From JAZKSG01 sp964384785 (GTDB lineage Archaea; Thermoplasmatota; E2; DHVEG-1), in assembly GCA_964384785.1 (NCBI GenBank), contig CAYLLH010000029.1, forward strand, positions 1-11,481: DNA of 11,481 nt, read 5' to 3'. Positions within the stretch are counted from its first letter, which is position 1. The number at the start of each line of letters is the position of its first letter. Below are positions 1 through 6,429 of the stretch, one piece after another. Under the pieces are notes generated by a model. The model had not been told where the DNA came from and did not search any database. It saw only the letters and a list, made by a program, of their open reading frames with translations. Both the position numbers and the translations under genes were made by a program.

Positions 1-1
1 A

Positions 2-73
2 TCAGCATTTAGGCTAAAAAAACCCGAATTTGAAGAGCAACGCCGACGTGATTTTTTAAAAATAAGTAATTAG
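2..73 (+). CDS. C-terminal end of an unidentified ORF, possibly an IS605-type tnpB
   Basis: An open frame enters from the left window edge and ends at TAG (71-73), giving 23 residues that begin SAFRLKKPEF and end DFLKISN, rich in Arg, Lys and Glu. The frame has no start here, so it could be the tail of a longer gene. Two things suggest an IS605-family TnpB: many such proteins end in a short Glu-Ala-x-x-Phe-Arg type tail, which SAFR recalls, and a perfect hairpin overlaps the stop codon as expected near the right end of these elements. This is inference from a very short stretch. It may equally be a host gene tail or a chance open frame. Confidence 0.25.
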   Translation, partial: SAFRLKKPEFEEQRRRDFLKISN

Positions 74-85
74 CAAGCTAATTAC
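66..85. repeat. Perfect inverted repeat (hairpin) over the stop of the left-edge ORF
   Basis: GTAATTAG and CTAATTAC pair over 8 bases around the loop CAAG (a ninth pair is possible with a 2-base loop). The hairpin covers the TAG at 71-73 and is followed at once by GGGATGAAGCCGC (86-98), the only GC-rich stretch in this AT-rich area, and then by a long A/T-rich run. It could be the subterminal hairpin of an IS200/IS605-type element or the 3' end of its guide-like RNA. A plain transcription terminator is less likely because the T-rich run does not directly follow the stem. Confidence 0.5.
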
Positions 86-208
86 GGGATGAAGCCGCAA
101 AATATTTTTTAAATAAATATCTAAACTAAAAAAATTTTTTTGTAATTGTTTTTTTTATTAAAAATATATTTTAGGTAACTTTTGTATTTTTTTTGATTAA
201 TAGTCTAT

Positions 209-216
209 TTTATATA
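209..216 (+). promoter_or_regulatory. TATA box of the zinc-ribbon gene
   Basis: TTTATATA is centred about 29 bases before the ATG at 242. With the usual archaeal spacing of 25-27 bases from box to transcription start, the mRNA would begin only a few bases before the start codon. No Shine-Dalgarno sequence is seen in the gap, which fits a leaderless or nearly leaderless mRNA. Confidence 0.6.
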
Positions 217-241
217 GTATAAACCAACATAAATCAACACT

Positions 242-430
242 ATGGAAATAACAGCATGCCCAAAGTGTGGCAGCAAAAAAATATTCCAAGGCCGCATGAG
301 CGACGGAGTTTTAACAGGTTATACTAATAGATATGTTTGTAGAAATTGTGGATATCAAGGCTCACCTATAATTTTTGATTCTGAAAAGGATTATAAAATA
401 TTTTTAGAAGAAATTAAGAAAGAAGAATAA
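242..430 (+). CDS. Small zinc-ribbon protein
   Basis: A 62-residue protein with two CxxC knuckles, Cys6/Cys9 (CPKCGS) and Cys33/Cys36 (CRNCGY), placed to bind one zinc ion in a zinc-ribbon fold. The 23 residues between the knuckles form the ribbon. The C-terminal 20 residues are charged and probably helical. Proteins of this size are common in archaea and usually lack a known function; roles in nucleic-acid or protein binding are often guessed but nothing here proves one. The start is fixed by a TATA box about 29 bases upstream. The gene converges on the phosphofructokinase gene with only 16 bases between the stop codons, so the two transcripts probably overlap at their 3' ends. Confidence 0.85.
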   Translation: MEITACPKCGSKKIFQGRMSDGVLTGYTNRYVCRNCGYQGSPIIFDSEKDYKIFLEEIKKEE

Positions 431-446
431 AAATAAACGAGTGGTT

Positions 447-1400
447 TTAGGTTAAAAGTTTTATTAAACTATAGAATGGACGAGGATCTGTTTTTTTAGG
501 AAGGATTGCTTTATTCAAAGGCAGAGTTGTCATTTCATTGTTTTTGACTGCTACACATCGATCAGTTAAACCTTCGTTAAGTTTTTTAACTGCATGGTGT
601 CCAAGTCTAGCTCCTAGTATTCTATCTTTTGCGGTAGGTCTTCCGCCTCTTTGTATATGACCTAGAACGGTTACACGTGTTTCAAACCCTGTTTTATCTG
701 TTATTTTATCTGCTACAGAATCTGCTTTGGTTTTTCCTTCTGCTACAATTATAATCCAGCTTATTTTTCCTTTAGCATTTCCTTTTTTGATTTCTTCATA
801 CATTGTATTGAAATCGTAATCCATCTCTGGTACCAGTACTTCTTCACAGCCACCTGCTAATGCTATCTGAAGAGCAATATAACCACAGCGTCTACCCATT
901 ACTTCTACAACAAAAATTCGTTCTAGGCTTGTTGCTGTATCCCTTATTTTATCGAGTGCATCAAGTGCAACATTAACCGCGGTATCAGCTCCAAGAGTAA
1001 GATCCACTCCTGTGACATCATTATCAATAGTTGCCGGTATACCAATAGTAGGAATATTGTGTTTTTCTGCTAAAACATGTGCACCTGTCAAGGATCCATT
1101 TCCACCTATCACTATTAATCCATCGATTTTGTTTTTATTTATTTGATCAACTGCTTTTTTTTGGTATTCTTCTTTATAGAAACGTTTGCATCTACTGGTT
1201 TTAAGGATTGTTCCACCTTGGTTTATAATCCCTGAGACTGATCTGCGATCAAGATTTATAAATTTACCATCTATAAGCCCAGAGTATCCTCTAAGGAAAC
1301 CTATTGTTTCAATGTCTAAACTATCTGCTGTTCGGACAACTGATCGTATCGCAGCGTTTATCCCAGCGCAATCTCTTGTTAATATTCCTATTCTTTTCAT
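447..1400 (-). CDS. pfkA: Family-A 6-phosphofructokinase with a shortened nucleotide loop
   Basis: A 317-residue protein, the usual length of a bacterial-type phosphofructokinase subunit. This family phosphorylates fructose 6-phosphate to fructose 1,6-bisphosphate in glycolysis, using ATP or pyrophosphate. The sugar-phosphate and catalytic parts are intact: TIDND at 124-128 (Asp126 as catalytic base), MGR at 168-170, the Glu221 region, and LGHIQRGG at 246-253. The N-terminal loop, normally T-x-G-G-D-x-x-G-x-N, reads TRDCAGIN (8-15), about two residues short and without the paired glycines. The usual GGDGS reads GGNGS (99-103). Position 123 (PATIDND) is Ala, where ATP enzymes typically have Gly and many pyrophosphate enzymes Lys. 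The phosphoryl donor is therefore uncertain. It starts 18 bases after the PrsW-type gene, with AGGTTG as a weak ribosome binding site, so the two are probably cotranscribed. Confidence 0.9.
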   Translation of the reverse strand: MKRIGILTRDCAGINAAIRSVVRTADSLDIETIGFLRGYSGLIDGKFINLDRRSVSGIINQGGTILKTSRCKRFYKEEYQKKAVDQINKNKIDGLIVIGGNGSLTGAHVLAEKHNIPTIGIPATIDNDVTGVDLTLGADTAVNVALDALDKIRDTATSLERIFVVEVMGRRCGYIALQIALAGGCEEVLVPEMDYDFNTMYEEIKKGNAKGKISWIIIVAEGKTKADSVADKITDKTGFETRVTVLGHIQRGGRPTAKDRILGARLGHHAVKKLNEGLTDRCVAVKNNEMTTLPLNKAILPKKTDPRPFYSLIKLLT

Positions 1401-1418
1401 AAATTTTTTTCAACCTAT

Positions 1419-2120
1419 CTATTTGTTTTTATCATCAAGAGTTTTTATTTTTTTTCTAACAACAATTATTGATATTGCTGAAAGAGACATAGCAACTATT
1501 AAACCTATAGTAGCTCCTATAAGATCAAAGGTTAGAACAAAATTATAAAATGCATGAAGTCCAAATGCTAGTAAGAAGAATGGTAGAATACCCGTAGTTG
1601 AAGTTTTTTTGATTATTTTTTTACCCATTCCATAACCTGTCCAGGAGGTAGCTGATGCATGAAGAAGACAAGCTCCAAAACTTCTAATTGATATTAATAC
1701 AAAAAAAATCAGCAGGCTTTCAGTGATTGCATTATAACCATAGAAAAGGTTTTCTGTAGCTGAAAAACCGAGTCCTGCTACAGCACCATAGATAAGACCG
1801 TCTTCAAGTTCAACTATTTCTTTTTTCACTGTTTTAAGGCGTAAGGCTAATGGTTTAGTTAGTTCCTCTACAAACGGTGCTATTATTACCGCTGCTGTAA
1901 AATAATACAGGTTTTCATCATAATTTATAATTATTGAACCTATTAATAATTCTAAAATAATAGATGCAATGACGGCAATTGTTGCACCCCAAATGAAACA
2001 TAGTATTATCGGCCACCATTTTTCACGATGATATTTTTCTGTATTTCTGATCCATATCGAATAAATTATTGGTGGAAGAAAAGCCATGAGTACAAGTAAG
2101 AATATTTCTATTTTTGTCAT
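1419..2120 (-). CDS. PrsW-family intramembrane metalloprotease
   Basis: A 233-residue membrane protein with about seven hydrophobic segments (first near 5-24, last near 201-221) and a charged C-terminal tail. It carries the family motifs in order: EELTK (85-89), E-x-DG (105-108), FSATEN (119-124), Arg146 with His154 in a membrane segment, and HAFYNF (189-194). The Glu pair and the histidines are the presumed metal-site and catalytic residues. Bacterial PrsW cuts an anti-sigma factor inside the membrane; archaeal relatives have no anti-sigma target, so the substrate is unknown. It lies 61 bases after the aminotransferase gene and 18 bases before the phosphofructokinase gene in the same direction. 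No strong TATA box was seen in the 61-base gap, so readthrough from the aminotransferase gene is likely. Confidence 0.88.
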   Translation of the reverse strand: MTKIEIFLLVLMAFLPPIIYSIWIRNTEKYHREKWWPIILCFIWGATIAVIASIILELLIGSIIINYDENLYYFTAAVIIAPFVEELTKPLALRLKTVKKEIVELEDGLIYGAVAGLGFSATENLFYGYNAITESLLIFFVLISIRSFGACLLHASATSWTGYGMGKKIIKKTSTTGILPFFLLAFGLHAFYNFVLTFDLIGATIGLIVAMSLSAISIIVVRKKIKTLDDKNK

Positions 2121-2181
2121 AAAACTCTGAAATAAGATAAAGTAGAAAATGTTTTATTTATTTTGTTATTTATTTTGTGTT

Positions 2182-3438
2182 TTAAAAAAATTTTTTGATT
2201 TTTTCTATTCCTTCGCGTATTTTTTCATGTTGGTAGCATAATGGTCCATATGATAATCTGAGTCCATGGTCCATACTGGGTCCGAATCCTTTACCTGGTA
2301 TCAGCAAAACTCCTGTTTTTTTAAGTAGTTTTTCTACAAAAGTTACAGGGTTTTCTTGATTTGGCGTTGGTATACAGGTGTATAATCCTCCTTGTGGTTT
2401 CAGATATTTTGTGTTAAGATGTTTTTCTATGTTTTTTATTAATACTTTTGAGGTTTTTTTGTAAAGGTTTCTGGTGTTATCTATAAAGTTTTTCAGTGTT
2501 TTTTCTTCAAGAGTGTGTTTAAGGAATTCTGCTGTTGCTATGGAGTGTAATGTATCTGGTGAGAGTAATGCTGATTCATTTATTTTTTCAAACGCAGATA
2601 TGATCTTAGGGTTTGCCTCAACCCAGCCAAGTCTTCTTCCTAGGCTGGATAGCCATTTGCTGTTTGAATGAAGTGTTATTAGATATGGATGATTGTTGGG
2701 TGACCATTTGAAATATTCTGGGATTTCATCGAAATAGAGTTCTTTGTAGGCATGATCTATTACTAGATATGCATGGTTTTCTTCAAGTATTTCATATGTG
2801 TTTTTTATGAAATTATCTGATAGTATTTGACTTGTGGGATTATCTGGTGATGGTATCACCAAGGTTTTCAAGCCTTTTTTACATAGTTTTTTAATTTTTT
2901 CAAGTGATTGTTGAGGATCTGGCATGTATTCCCATGTTGTAGGGTTTAAAGCAGGTATAAATTCTATTTTTGATTTGTGTAGAGCGCATTTAACTGCGTT
3001 TTCATAGTTTGCATATGTTGGATCAAGGAATGCTATAGTATAATTAGAGTTGTTTAAAACTCGTATTGTGTCATGGAAAAGTTGTGTTGATGATTGCCCA
3101 AGAAGTATGTTTTCTGGACCAATATTTTTCATTTGAAATATTTGTTTTTCAAAATTTGATATTTGATTCCGGCAAGTATACTCGCCTTTTATCGGACTGT
3201 ACCTACCACTTTTATGAAATAATTCATCATCAAGTATTATATCAAGATAAATATTTTTTAATGTTTCAGGGGTTTTATGGTTACACCAACCGCCTCCAAA
3301 ACTTATTACTTCTTCTGGTTTAAGACCCATATTTATAATATTTCTATCCTCAGCCATTTTCATAATAGTTTGAATAGGTGAAAGACCTGAGAGTTTTTTC
3401 TCTATTAAATTAGAAAAATGTTGATTATTTTTTGACAT
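2182..3438 (-). CDS. PLP-dependent class I/II aminotransferase
   Basis: A 418-residue fold-type I aminotransferase. Visible cofactor and substrate residues: NPTS (200-203, Asn to the PLP ring), Asp228 and Tyr231 in VIDHAYKE (pyridine nitrogen and ring oxygen), the Schiff-base Lys261 in SNSKWLSSLGRRLGW, Arg269 for the cofactor phosphate, and Arg394 in LRLSYG for the substrate carboxylate. Length and motifs fit an aspartate/aromatic/branched-chain type enzyme. The motifs do not reveal the amino donor, and no amino-acid biosynthesis gene stands beside it, so no gene symbol is given. A TATA box lies about 24 bases before the ATG with no Shine-Dalgarno sequence, pointing to a leaderless mRNA. It is the likely first gene of a unit with the PrsW-type protease and phosphofructokinase genes. 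Confidence 0.9.
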   Translation of the reverse strand: MSKNNQHFSNLIEKKLSGLSPIQTIMKMAEDRNIINMGLKPEEVISFGGGWCNHKTPETLKNIYLDIILDDELFHKSGRYSPIKGEYTCRNQISNFEKQIFQMKNIGPENILLGQSSTQLFHDTIRVLNNSNYTIAFLDPTYANYENAVKCALHKSKIEFIPALNPTTWEYMPDPQQSLEKIKKLCKKGLKTLVIPSPDNPTSQILSDNFIKNTYEILEENHAYLVIDHAYKELYFDEIPEYFKWSPNNHPYLITLHSNSKWLSSLGRRLGWVEANPKIISAFEKINESALLSPDTLHSIATAEFLKHTLEEKTLKNFIDNTRNLYKKTSKVLIKNIEKHLNTKYLKPQGGLYTCIPTPNQENPVTFVEKLLKKTGVLLIPGKGFGPSMDHGLRLSYGPLCYQHEKIREGIEKIKKFF

Positions 3439-3456
3439 TAAAAAAAATTGAAAGAG

Positions 3457-3466
3457 AAATATATTA
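3457..3466 (-). promoter_or_regulatory. TATA box of the aminotransferase gene
   Basis: On the minus strand this reads TAATATATTT, centred about 24 bases before the ATG at 3438. The spacing places the transcription start at or next to the start codon, and no ribosome binding site precedes it. The box lies 13 bases from the T-run terminator of the lipoprotein gene upstream, so termination and initiation are packed together. Confidence 0.6.
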
Positions 3467-3479
3467 ATTAATTTTATTG

Positions 3480-3488
3480 AAAAAAAAA
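3480..3488 (-). terminator. T-run terminator of the lipoprotein gene
   Basis: Nine T in a row on the minus strand, beginning 12 bases after the lipoprotein stop codon, without a stem. This is the usual form of an intrinsic archaeal terminator. Confidence 0.45.
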
Positions 3489-3500
3489 TGAAAGAATTGT

Positions 3501-4259
3501 TTAAAGGCTATATTGGTATAGTTCATCGCCGTTGTCCGGTGATGTTTCCCATTTTATCAGAGTCCCTGTTTCTATATCGACCCAGTAATAAACTGATGCT
3601 GATTTTCCATCATCATCTATTTCTGCAATTATTTTATATGTTTGAAATTCTCCAGCAGTTACATTAATTTCCTCTATTGGATTAACTGTTAACAAAACGT
3701 CTTGATACTCGATTTTTTCACCTGAATCTGAACCAGTTTTCACTGTAAAAGTATCCCCTACAGATAGATTTTTTTGTTTCCAATATGTTCCAAATATTAT
3801 ATATTGCCAATGGATGTAATCAGATGGCATAGTTTGTGATTCATCGGTTTTATGGTTATAATATTTTAATTCCTCATAATTATATATCCAATAGCTAGAA
3901 CCTGACATTATTTTCCATATTCTTCCTAGTGAATCAACAAGCATATATTGAGAGAAGTTTTCAATATTTTCTGCTGTTGCATTTTCTCCAGTCATATAAA
4001 CTATTTTTAGTACATCATGGTTTTCAAATGTTGTTTTTTCTGTAACTTCATAGTATCTATAGACGCCATCTGAAACTTCATATGTTAGATTTTGACCTAC
4101 TTTTGATGGAAATGAACCATTTATAAAATTACCATTGTCAACAATTGTGACCTCATTTTCGCCTTCATTCTGGGATTGTCTGATACATCCAGATAAAAAT
4201 GCTAAACTTATCATTAGTGTTATAATTATTAATTTTATCCTCATTTTTCCATCAACCAT
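3501..4259 (-). CDS. Exported lipoprotein with a two-part repeat
   Basis: A 252-residue protein with a signal peptide (hydrophobic core about 10-22) and the lipobox LSGC, so Cys25 is the expected lipidated first residue of the mature protein; a Gln/Asn/Glu linker follows. The mature part is beta-rich with six N-glycosylation sequons. It has two similar halves, one starting at VGQNLTYEV (54-62) and one at VGDTFTVKTG (167-176) that ends in TAGEFQTYKI (201-210) and YYWVDIETGTLIKWE (224-238). That last pattern recurs in the exported protein at 6198-5353. The function is unknown; an extracellular binding or envelope role is a guess. The ATG at 4259 is preferred over the one at 4244 because a TATA box lies about 24 bases before it. 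Confidence 0.82.
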   Translation of the reverse strand: MVDGKMRIKLIIITLMISLAFLSGCIRQSQNEGENEVTIVDNGNFINGSFPSKVGQNLTYEVSDGVYRYYEVTEKTTFENHDVLKIVYMTGENATAENIENFSQYMLVDSLGRIWKIMSGSSYWIYNYEELKYYNHKTDESQTMPSDYIHWQYIIFGTYWKQKNLSVGDTFTVKTGSDSGEKIEYQDVLLTVNPIEEINVTAGEFQTYKIIAEIDDDGKSASVYYWVDIETGTLIKWETSPDNGDELYQYSL

Positions 4260-4279
4260 TTTTATTAAATTTTTTTTTT

Positions 4280-4287
4280 AAATATAG
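4280..4287 (-). promoter_or_regulatory. TATA box of the lipoprotein gene
   Basis: On the minus strand the context reads AAACTATATTTAAA, with the box centred about 24 bases before the ATG at 4259. There is no Shine-Dalgarno sequence in between, so the mRNA is probably leaderless. A second TATA-like stretch (TATAAAATA near 4312-4320, minus strand) lies further away and would give a leader of about 30 bases. Confidence 0.45.
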
Positions 4288-4431
4288 TTTTACAAACTCA
4301 AAAGTAAGTAATATTTTATAGAACTTATGTTTTTTTTTGAAAGAAAATATTTAACTACTATTTGTTCATTTATGAATCCTAAAAGAATTTGTATTAAGCT
4401 ACTAAAATAAATAGGAGAATCTATTCTTAAG

Positions 4432-4842
4432 ATGGAGGATGTTAAGCGGATTATTATCCCCGTGGATAAAACAGATGATGCAGCTGAAGCAGTGGAGAAA
4501 GGTGCTTTTTTAGCTAGTGCTCTTGATGTCGAGGCAACTGTTATTACTGTTAATGATACCCATCAGTTTATGTCATCAGTAGTTATTGAAGAACGTCTTA
4601 AGAAAGAAGCTATGTCTTTTTTAGATAAATTTAAAGAAATTGGAAAAAAACATGGTGTAGAGCTTAAAGCTGATCTTCTTACAGGTAACCCTGCTGAAGA
4701 AATTGTTAAGTATTCTAAAAAAGGCGATATTATAGTTATGGCTCATCATGAACGTCGTAAAGGAATAGATAAATTTATGGAGAAAAGTGTTTCTCAGGAA
4801 GTTGTTAAAAATTCTATTTGTTCTGTTTTAGTAGTAAAATAA
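4432..4842 (+). CDS. Universal stress protein (UspA family), non-canonical ATP loop
   Basis: A 136-residue cytoplasmic protein spanning one Usp domain. The first strand IIIPVDKTDDA (7-17) has the usual V-D after the first strand, GNPAEEIVKYS (86-96) is the typical G-x-P/x-x-x-I segment, and the end SICSVLVVK matches the final strand of the family. The ATP-binding family members carry G-x-x-G-x(9)-G-S/T. Here the region reads MAHHERRKGIDKFMEKSVS (103-121), with most of those glycines missing, so it more likely resembles UspA members that do not bind ATP. Such proteins act as dimers in stress responses. GGAG at 4414-4417 lies 14 bases before the ATG, an unusually long gap. The secreted-protein gene follows after 35 bases, so the pair may be cotranscribed. 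Confidence 0.85.
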   Translation: MEDVKRIIIPVDKTDDAAEAVEKGAFLASALDVEATVITVNDTHQFMSSVVIEERLKKEAMSFLDKFKEIGKKHGVELKADLLTGNPAEEIVKYSKKGDIIVMAHHERRKGIDKFMEKSVSQEVVKNSICSVLVVK

Positions 4843-4857
4843 AAAAAAAGTATTTAT

Positions 4858-4863
4858 GGGAGG
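4858..4863 (+). promoter_or_regulatory. Ribosome binding site that decides the start of the secreted-protein gene
   Basis: GGGAGG stands 14 bases before the ATG at 4878; a second purine stretch, AGGGG, ends 2 bases before it. Together with the signal peptide that begins at this ATG, it argues for 4878 over the upstream in-frame ATG at 4818, which would lie inside the Usp coding region. Confidence 0.5.
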
Positions 4864-4877
4864 ACAAAAAAGGGGTT

Positions 4878-5336
4878 ATGAAAAAAATTTTTGTTATTCT
4901 AACAGCTGTTTTATTTTTATCTTTGATTCCAGCAGGTTCAGGTGTTATTTTAGAGAAAAACAATGATTTAAATGATAACAAAGAAATTATAAATAATGAT
5001 TTAGAGGAATGGGATGGAAATTTCTCAGCTGTAATAGGTTATCCTAACAAAGAAGATGATCCTACTGTCGTTGCTGGTATGATAGGTGTTTTCAAGTTAC
5101 GTAGACAGGGTGGTATTTTTGCTGGTAAGATTTATAACACTGATCGGGAAGAAATAGGTACTCTTAGAGGTTTTTTTGGCCGGAATATTTTTGTTGGTAG
5201 AATAATTGGTGAATCAAGAAATCTTCCTATAGTTGGTTTTATAAGTATTAAACCTGAAAAACAACAGTTTATAGGAAGAGGTATGTCTACTTTTGGTCCA
5301 GCTTTATATTTTGTTGGAAGATATGAAGAATTCTAA
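4878..5336 (+). CDS. Small secreted glycine-patterned beta protein, function unknown
   Basis: A 152-residue protein with a classic signal peptide (MKKIFVILTAVLFLSLIPAGSG, cleavage probably near 20-23), followed by an Asn/Asp/Glu linker (26-46) and a domain from about 47 to the end. The domain repeats short strands that begin or end with Gly and aromatic or Arg residues: GNFSAVIGY, GGIFAGKIYN, IGTLRGFFGR, IFVGRIIG and LYFVGRYE. This looks like a small all-beta fold, perhaps a barrel, with one sequon (NFS, 48-50). No cysteine or metal motif is seen. I do not recognise a characterised family. It follows the Usp gene by 35 bases and converges on the exported-protein gene at 5353. Confidence 0.8.
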   Translation: MKKIFVILTAVLFLSLIPAGSGVILEKNNDLNDNKEIINNDLEEWDGNFSAVIGYPNKEDDPTVVAGMIGVFKLRRQGGIFAGKIYNTDREEIGTLRGFFGRNIFVGRIIGESRNLPIVGFISIKPEKQQFIGRGMSTFGPALYFVGRYEEF

Positions 5337-5354
5337 AAAAAAATTATTTTTTTT
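5335..5354. terminator. Bidirectional T-run terminator between convergent genes
   Basis: Nine A (5335-5343) act as a T-run for the minus-strand gene, and eight T (5347-5354) do so for the plus-strand gene; another seven T follow at 5361-5367. The runs overlap both stop codons, so the two genes share one very short termination zone. Confidence 0.5.
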
Positions 5355-6198
5355 ATCTTATTTTTTTGATAACTATTAACATTAGAGATAATGCTATAAT
5401 CATTATTATAATCATTATAATAAAAGTGTTAAACAGGTCAGCTGAACCACCTGAGAGATTGTTTTTTTCTTCTACACTGGTTTTACTATAATTATAATCA
5501 GATAATTTATATAACCAAACTAATTGATTATTATTAAAAATTTTTAGTTGAACATAACGACCGCCGGCTTCAGATGAATAATAGTATAATGTATAGTTTT
5601 GATTCTTATCATCATTATAGTTCCATCTTTTAACTTCATAGCAATCAAAAACACCGGCTTTTAAATTAAGTTCTGTGGTGTTTATACATTCATATTTTGC
5701 TGAGATGTTTTCATTTTTAGATTTGTTGTTAAAATAGGTTATTTGTGTTTCATTGTTAATCCAAGAATACCCTACTTTTAGAGGCCAAGATATGCCATTG
5801 AATCCTAAACCAGGGAAAACGGTAAGGGTTTTATTTGTGTTATTTTGAATAGTTTTTTCTGATTTTACTTTTAAAATTGAGTTATTAAAAGGAAGAACGT
5901 AGATTATATTTCTAACAGTATAATTTAAATCTTTTATCGTTTTTGTTTCTGTACAGTTAAAAACTGTGAATTCTGTATTGTTTAAAAGCATTTTTTCTGT
6001 ATCTGTTACATTAAAATAGGATGTTCCATTGTATGTTTGCCCTTCTGAAAAATATTGTAATTCATATTTCCAGTATTGACCCGGGTTAAAACTTGGTTTT
6101 TTCATTTCAGCATTAATTATAGCTGATGATAAAAAACATAGTAGTAAAAGATTTATTGTTAGGAATAAAATTATATTTTTTTTGTTTTTTTTCCTCAT
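5353..6198 (-). CDS. Sequon-rich exported protein with a C-terminal membrane anchor
   Basis: A 281-residue protein with a basic N-terminus and signal peptide (hydrophobic 9-28), a long outside domain, a linker (about 239-255), a transmembrane helix (257-277) and the cytoplasmic tail KKIR. It has 15 N-x-S/T sequons, as in heavily glycosylated archaeal surface proteins, although AT-rich coding also raises Asn. Two halves look alike: PGQYWKYELQ...NNTEFTVFNC (39-82) and VGYSW...LKAGVFDCYEV (142-189). The second half with YYYSSEAGGRYVQLKIF (205-221) matches the lipoprotein at 4259-3501. The start is uncertain: GTG at 6219 would add seven residues, but ATG at 6198 with GAGG 15 bases before it is preferred. 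Function unknown; probably a cell-surface protein. Confidence 0.78.
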   Translation of the reverse strand: MRKKNKKNIILFLTINLLLLCFLSSAIINAEMKKPSFNPGQYWKYELQYFSEGQTYNGTSYFNVTDTEKMLLNNTEFTVFNCTETKTIKDLNYTVRNIIYVLPFNNSILKVKSEKTIQNNTNKTLTVFPGLGFNGISWPLKVGYSWINNETQITYFNNKSKNENISAKYECINTTELNLKAGVFDCYEVKRWNYNDDKNQNYTLYYYSSEAGGRYVQLKIFNNNQLVWLYKLSDYNYSKTSVEEKNNLSGGSADLFNTFIIMIIIMIIALSLMLIVIKKIR

Positions 6199-6253
6199 CT
6201 TTTGTTTATCTTTCCTCACAATTTTTTTTTATTAAAATTAATGTTTTTGTGTC

Positions 6254-6260
6254 TATATAT
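6254..6260 (-). promoter_or_regulatory. TATA box of the sequon-rich exported protein gene
   Basis: On the minus strand this reads ATATATA, followed by GACAC. The expected transcription start is near 6231, giving a leader of about 33 bases to the ATG at 6198 that contains GAGG (6214-6217). With the GTG at 6219 as start the leader would be about 12 bases without a ribosome binding site. Confidence 0.5.
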
Positions 6261-6297
6261 GTTTTTTTACAATTTTTTTTTATTAAAAAATTTTTTT

Positions 6298-6429
6298 TTA
6301 GATAAGAGTTTGTAGAAGTGTCCATGTTGTTATTAAAAGAAACTGTAGAAGTATAAATCTTATCTGTATTTTGGGATGATCTGCTATGTATTCCATTTGT
6401 TTGTAAAATTCCATAGGGTAATCTTTCAT
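6298..6429 (-). CDS. Possible 43-residue single-span membrane protein
   Basis: A short frame in the 324-base gap between dnaK and the exported-protein gene. It starts with ATG and reads MKDYPMEFYKQMEYIADHPK, then IQIRFILLQFLLITTWTLLQTLI to a TAA. The first 20 residues are charged and aromatic; the rest forms one membrane helix. The residue mix is balanced and not the Lys/Asn noise expected from random AT-rich DNA, and base composition rises in exactly this stretch while both flanks are poly-T/poly-A. No Shine-Dalgarno sequence is seen; a TATA-like TTTTTATAAC lies about 44 bases before the ATG. I recognise no family. It competes with an overlapping Asn/Lys-rich frame (6442-6206), which I judge less likely. 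Confidence 0.4.
   Translation of the reverse strand: MKDYPMEFYKQMEYIADHPKIQIRFILLQFLLITTWTLLQTLI

Noticed and set aside
1186..1548. A 120-residue plus-strand frame across pfkA and the PrsW-type gene
   Set aside because: It runs antisense over two well-supported genes and their junction, with no recognisable motif.
4818..4877. An earlier in-frame start for the secreted protein (ATG at 4818)
   Set aside because: It would lie inside the Usp coding region and put 20 mostly charged residues before a perfect signal peptide that has its own ATG and ribosome binding site.
5335..5367. A/T-run palindrome between convergent genes as a possible origin or regulatory element
   Set aside because: Its position over two stop codons is fully explained by back-to-back T-run terminators.
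6199..6219. GTG start of the exported protein at 6219
   Set aside because: The ATG at 6198 gives a standard signal peptide and has GAGG upstream; the GTG overlaps that GAGG. It is not excluded.
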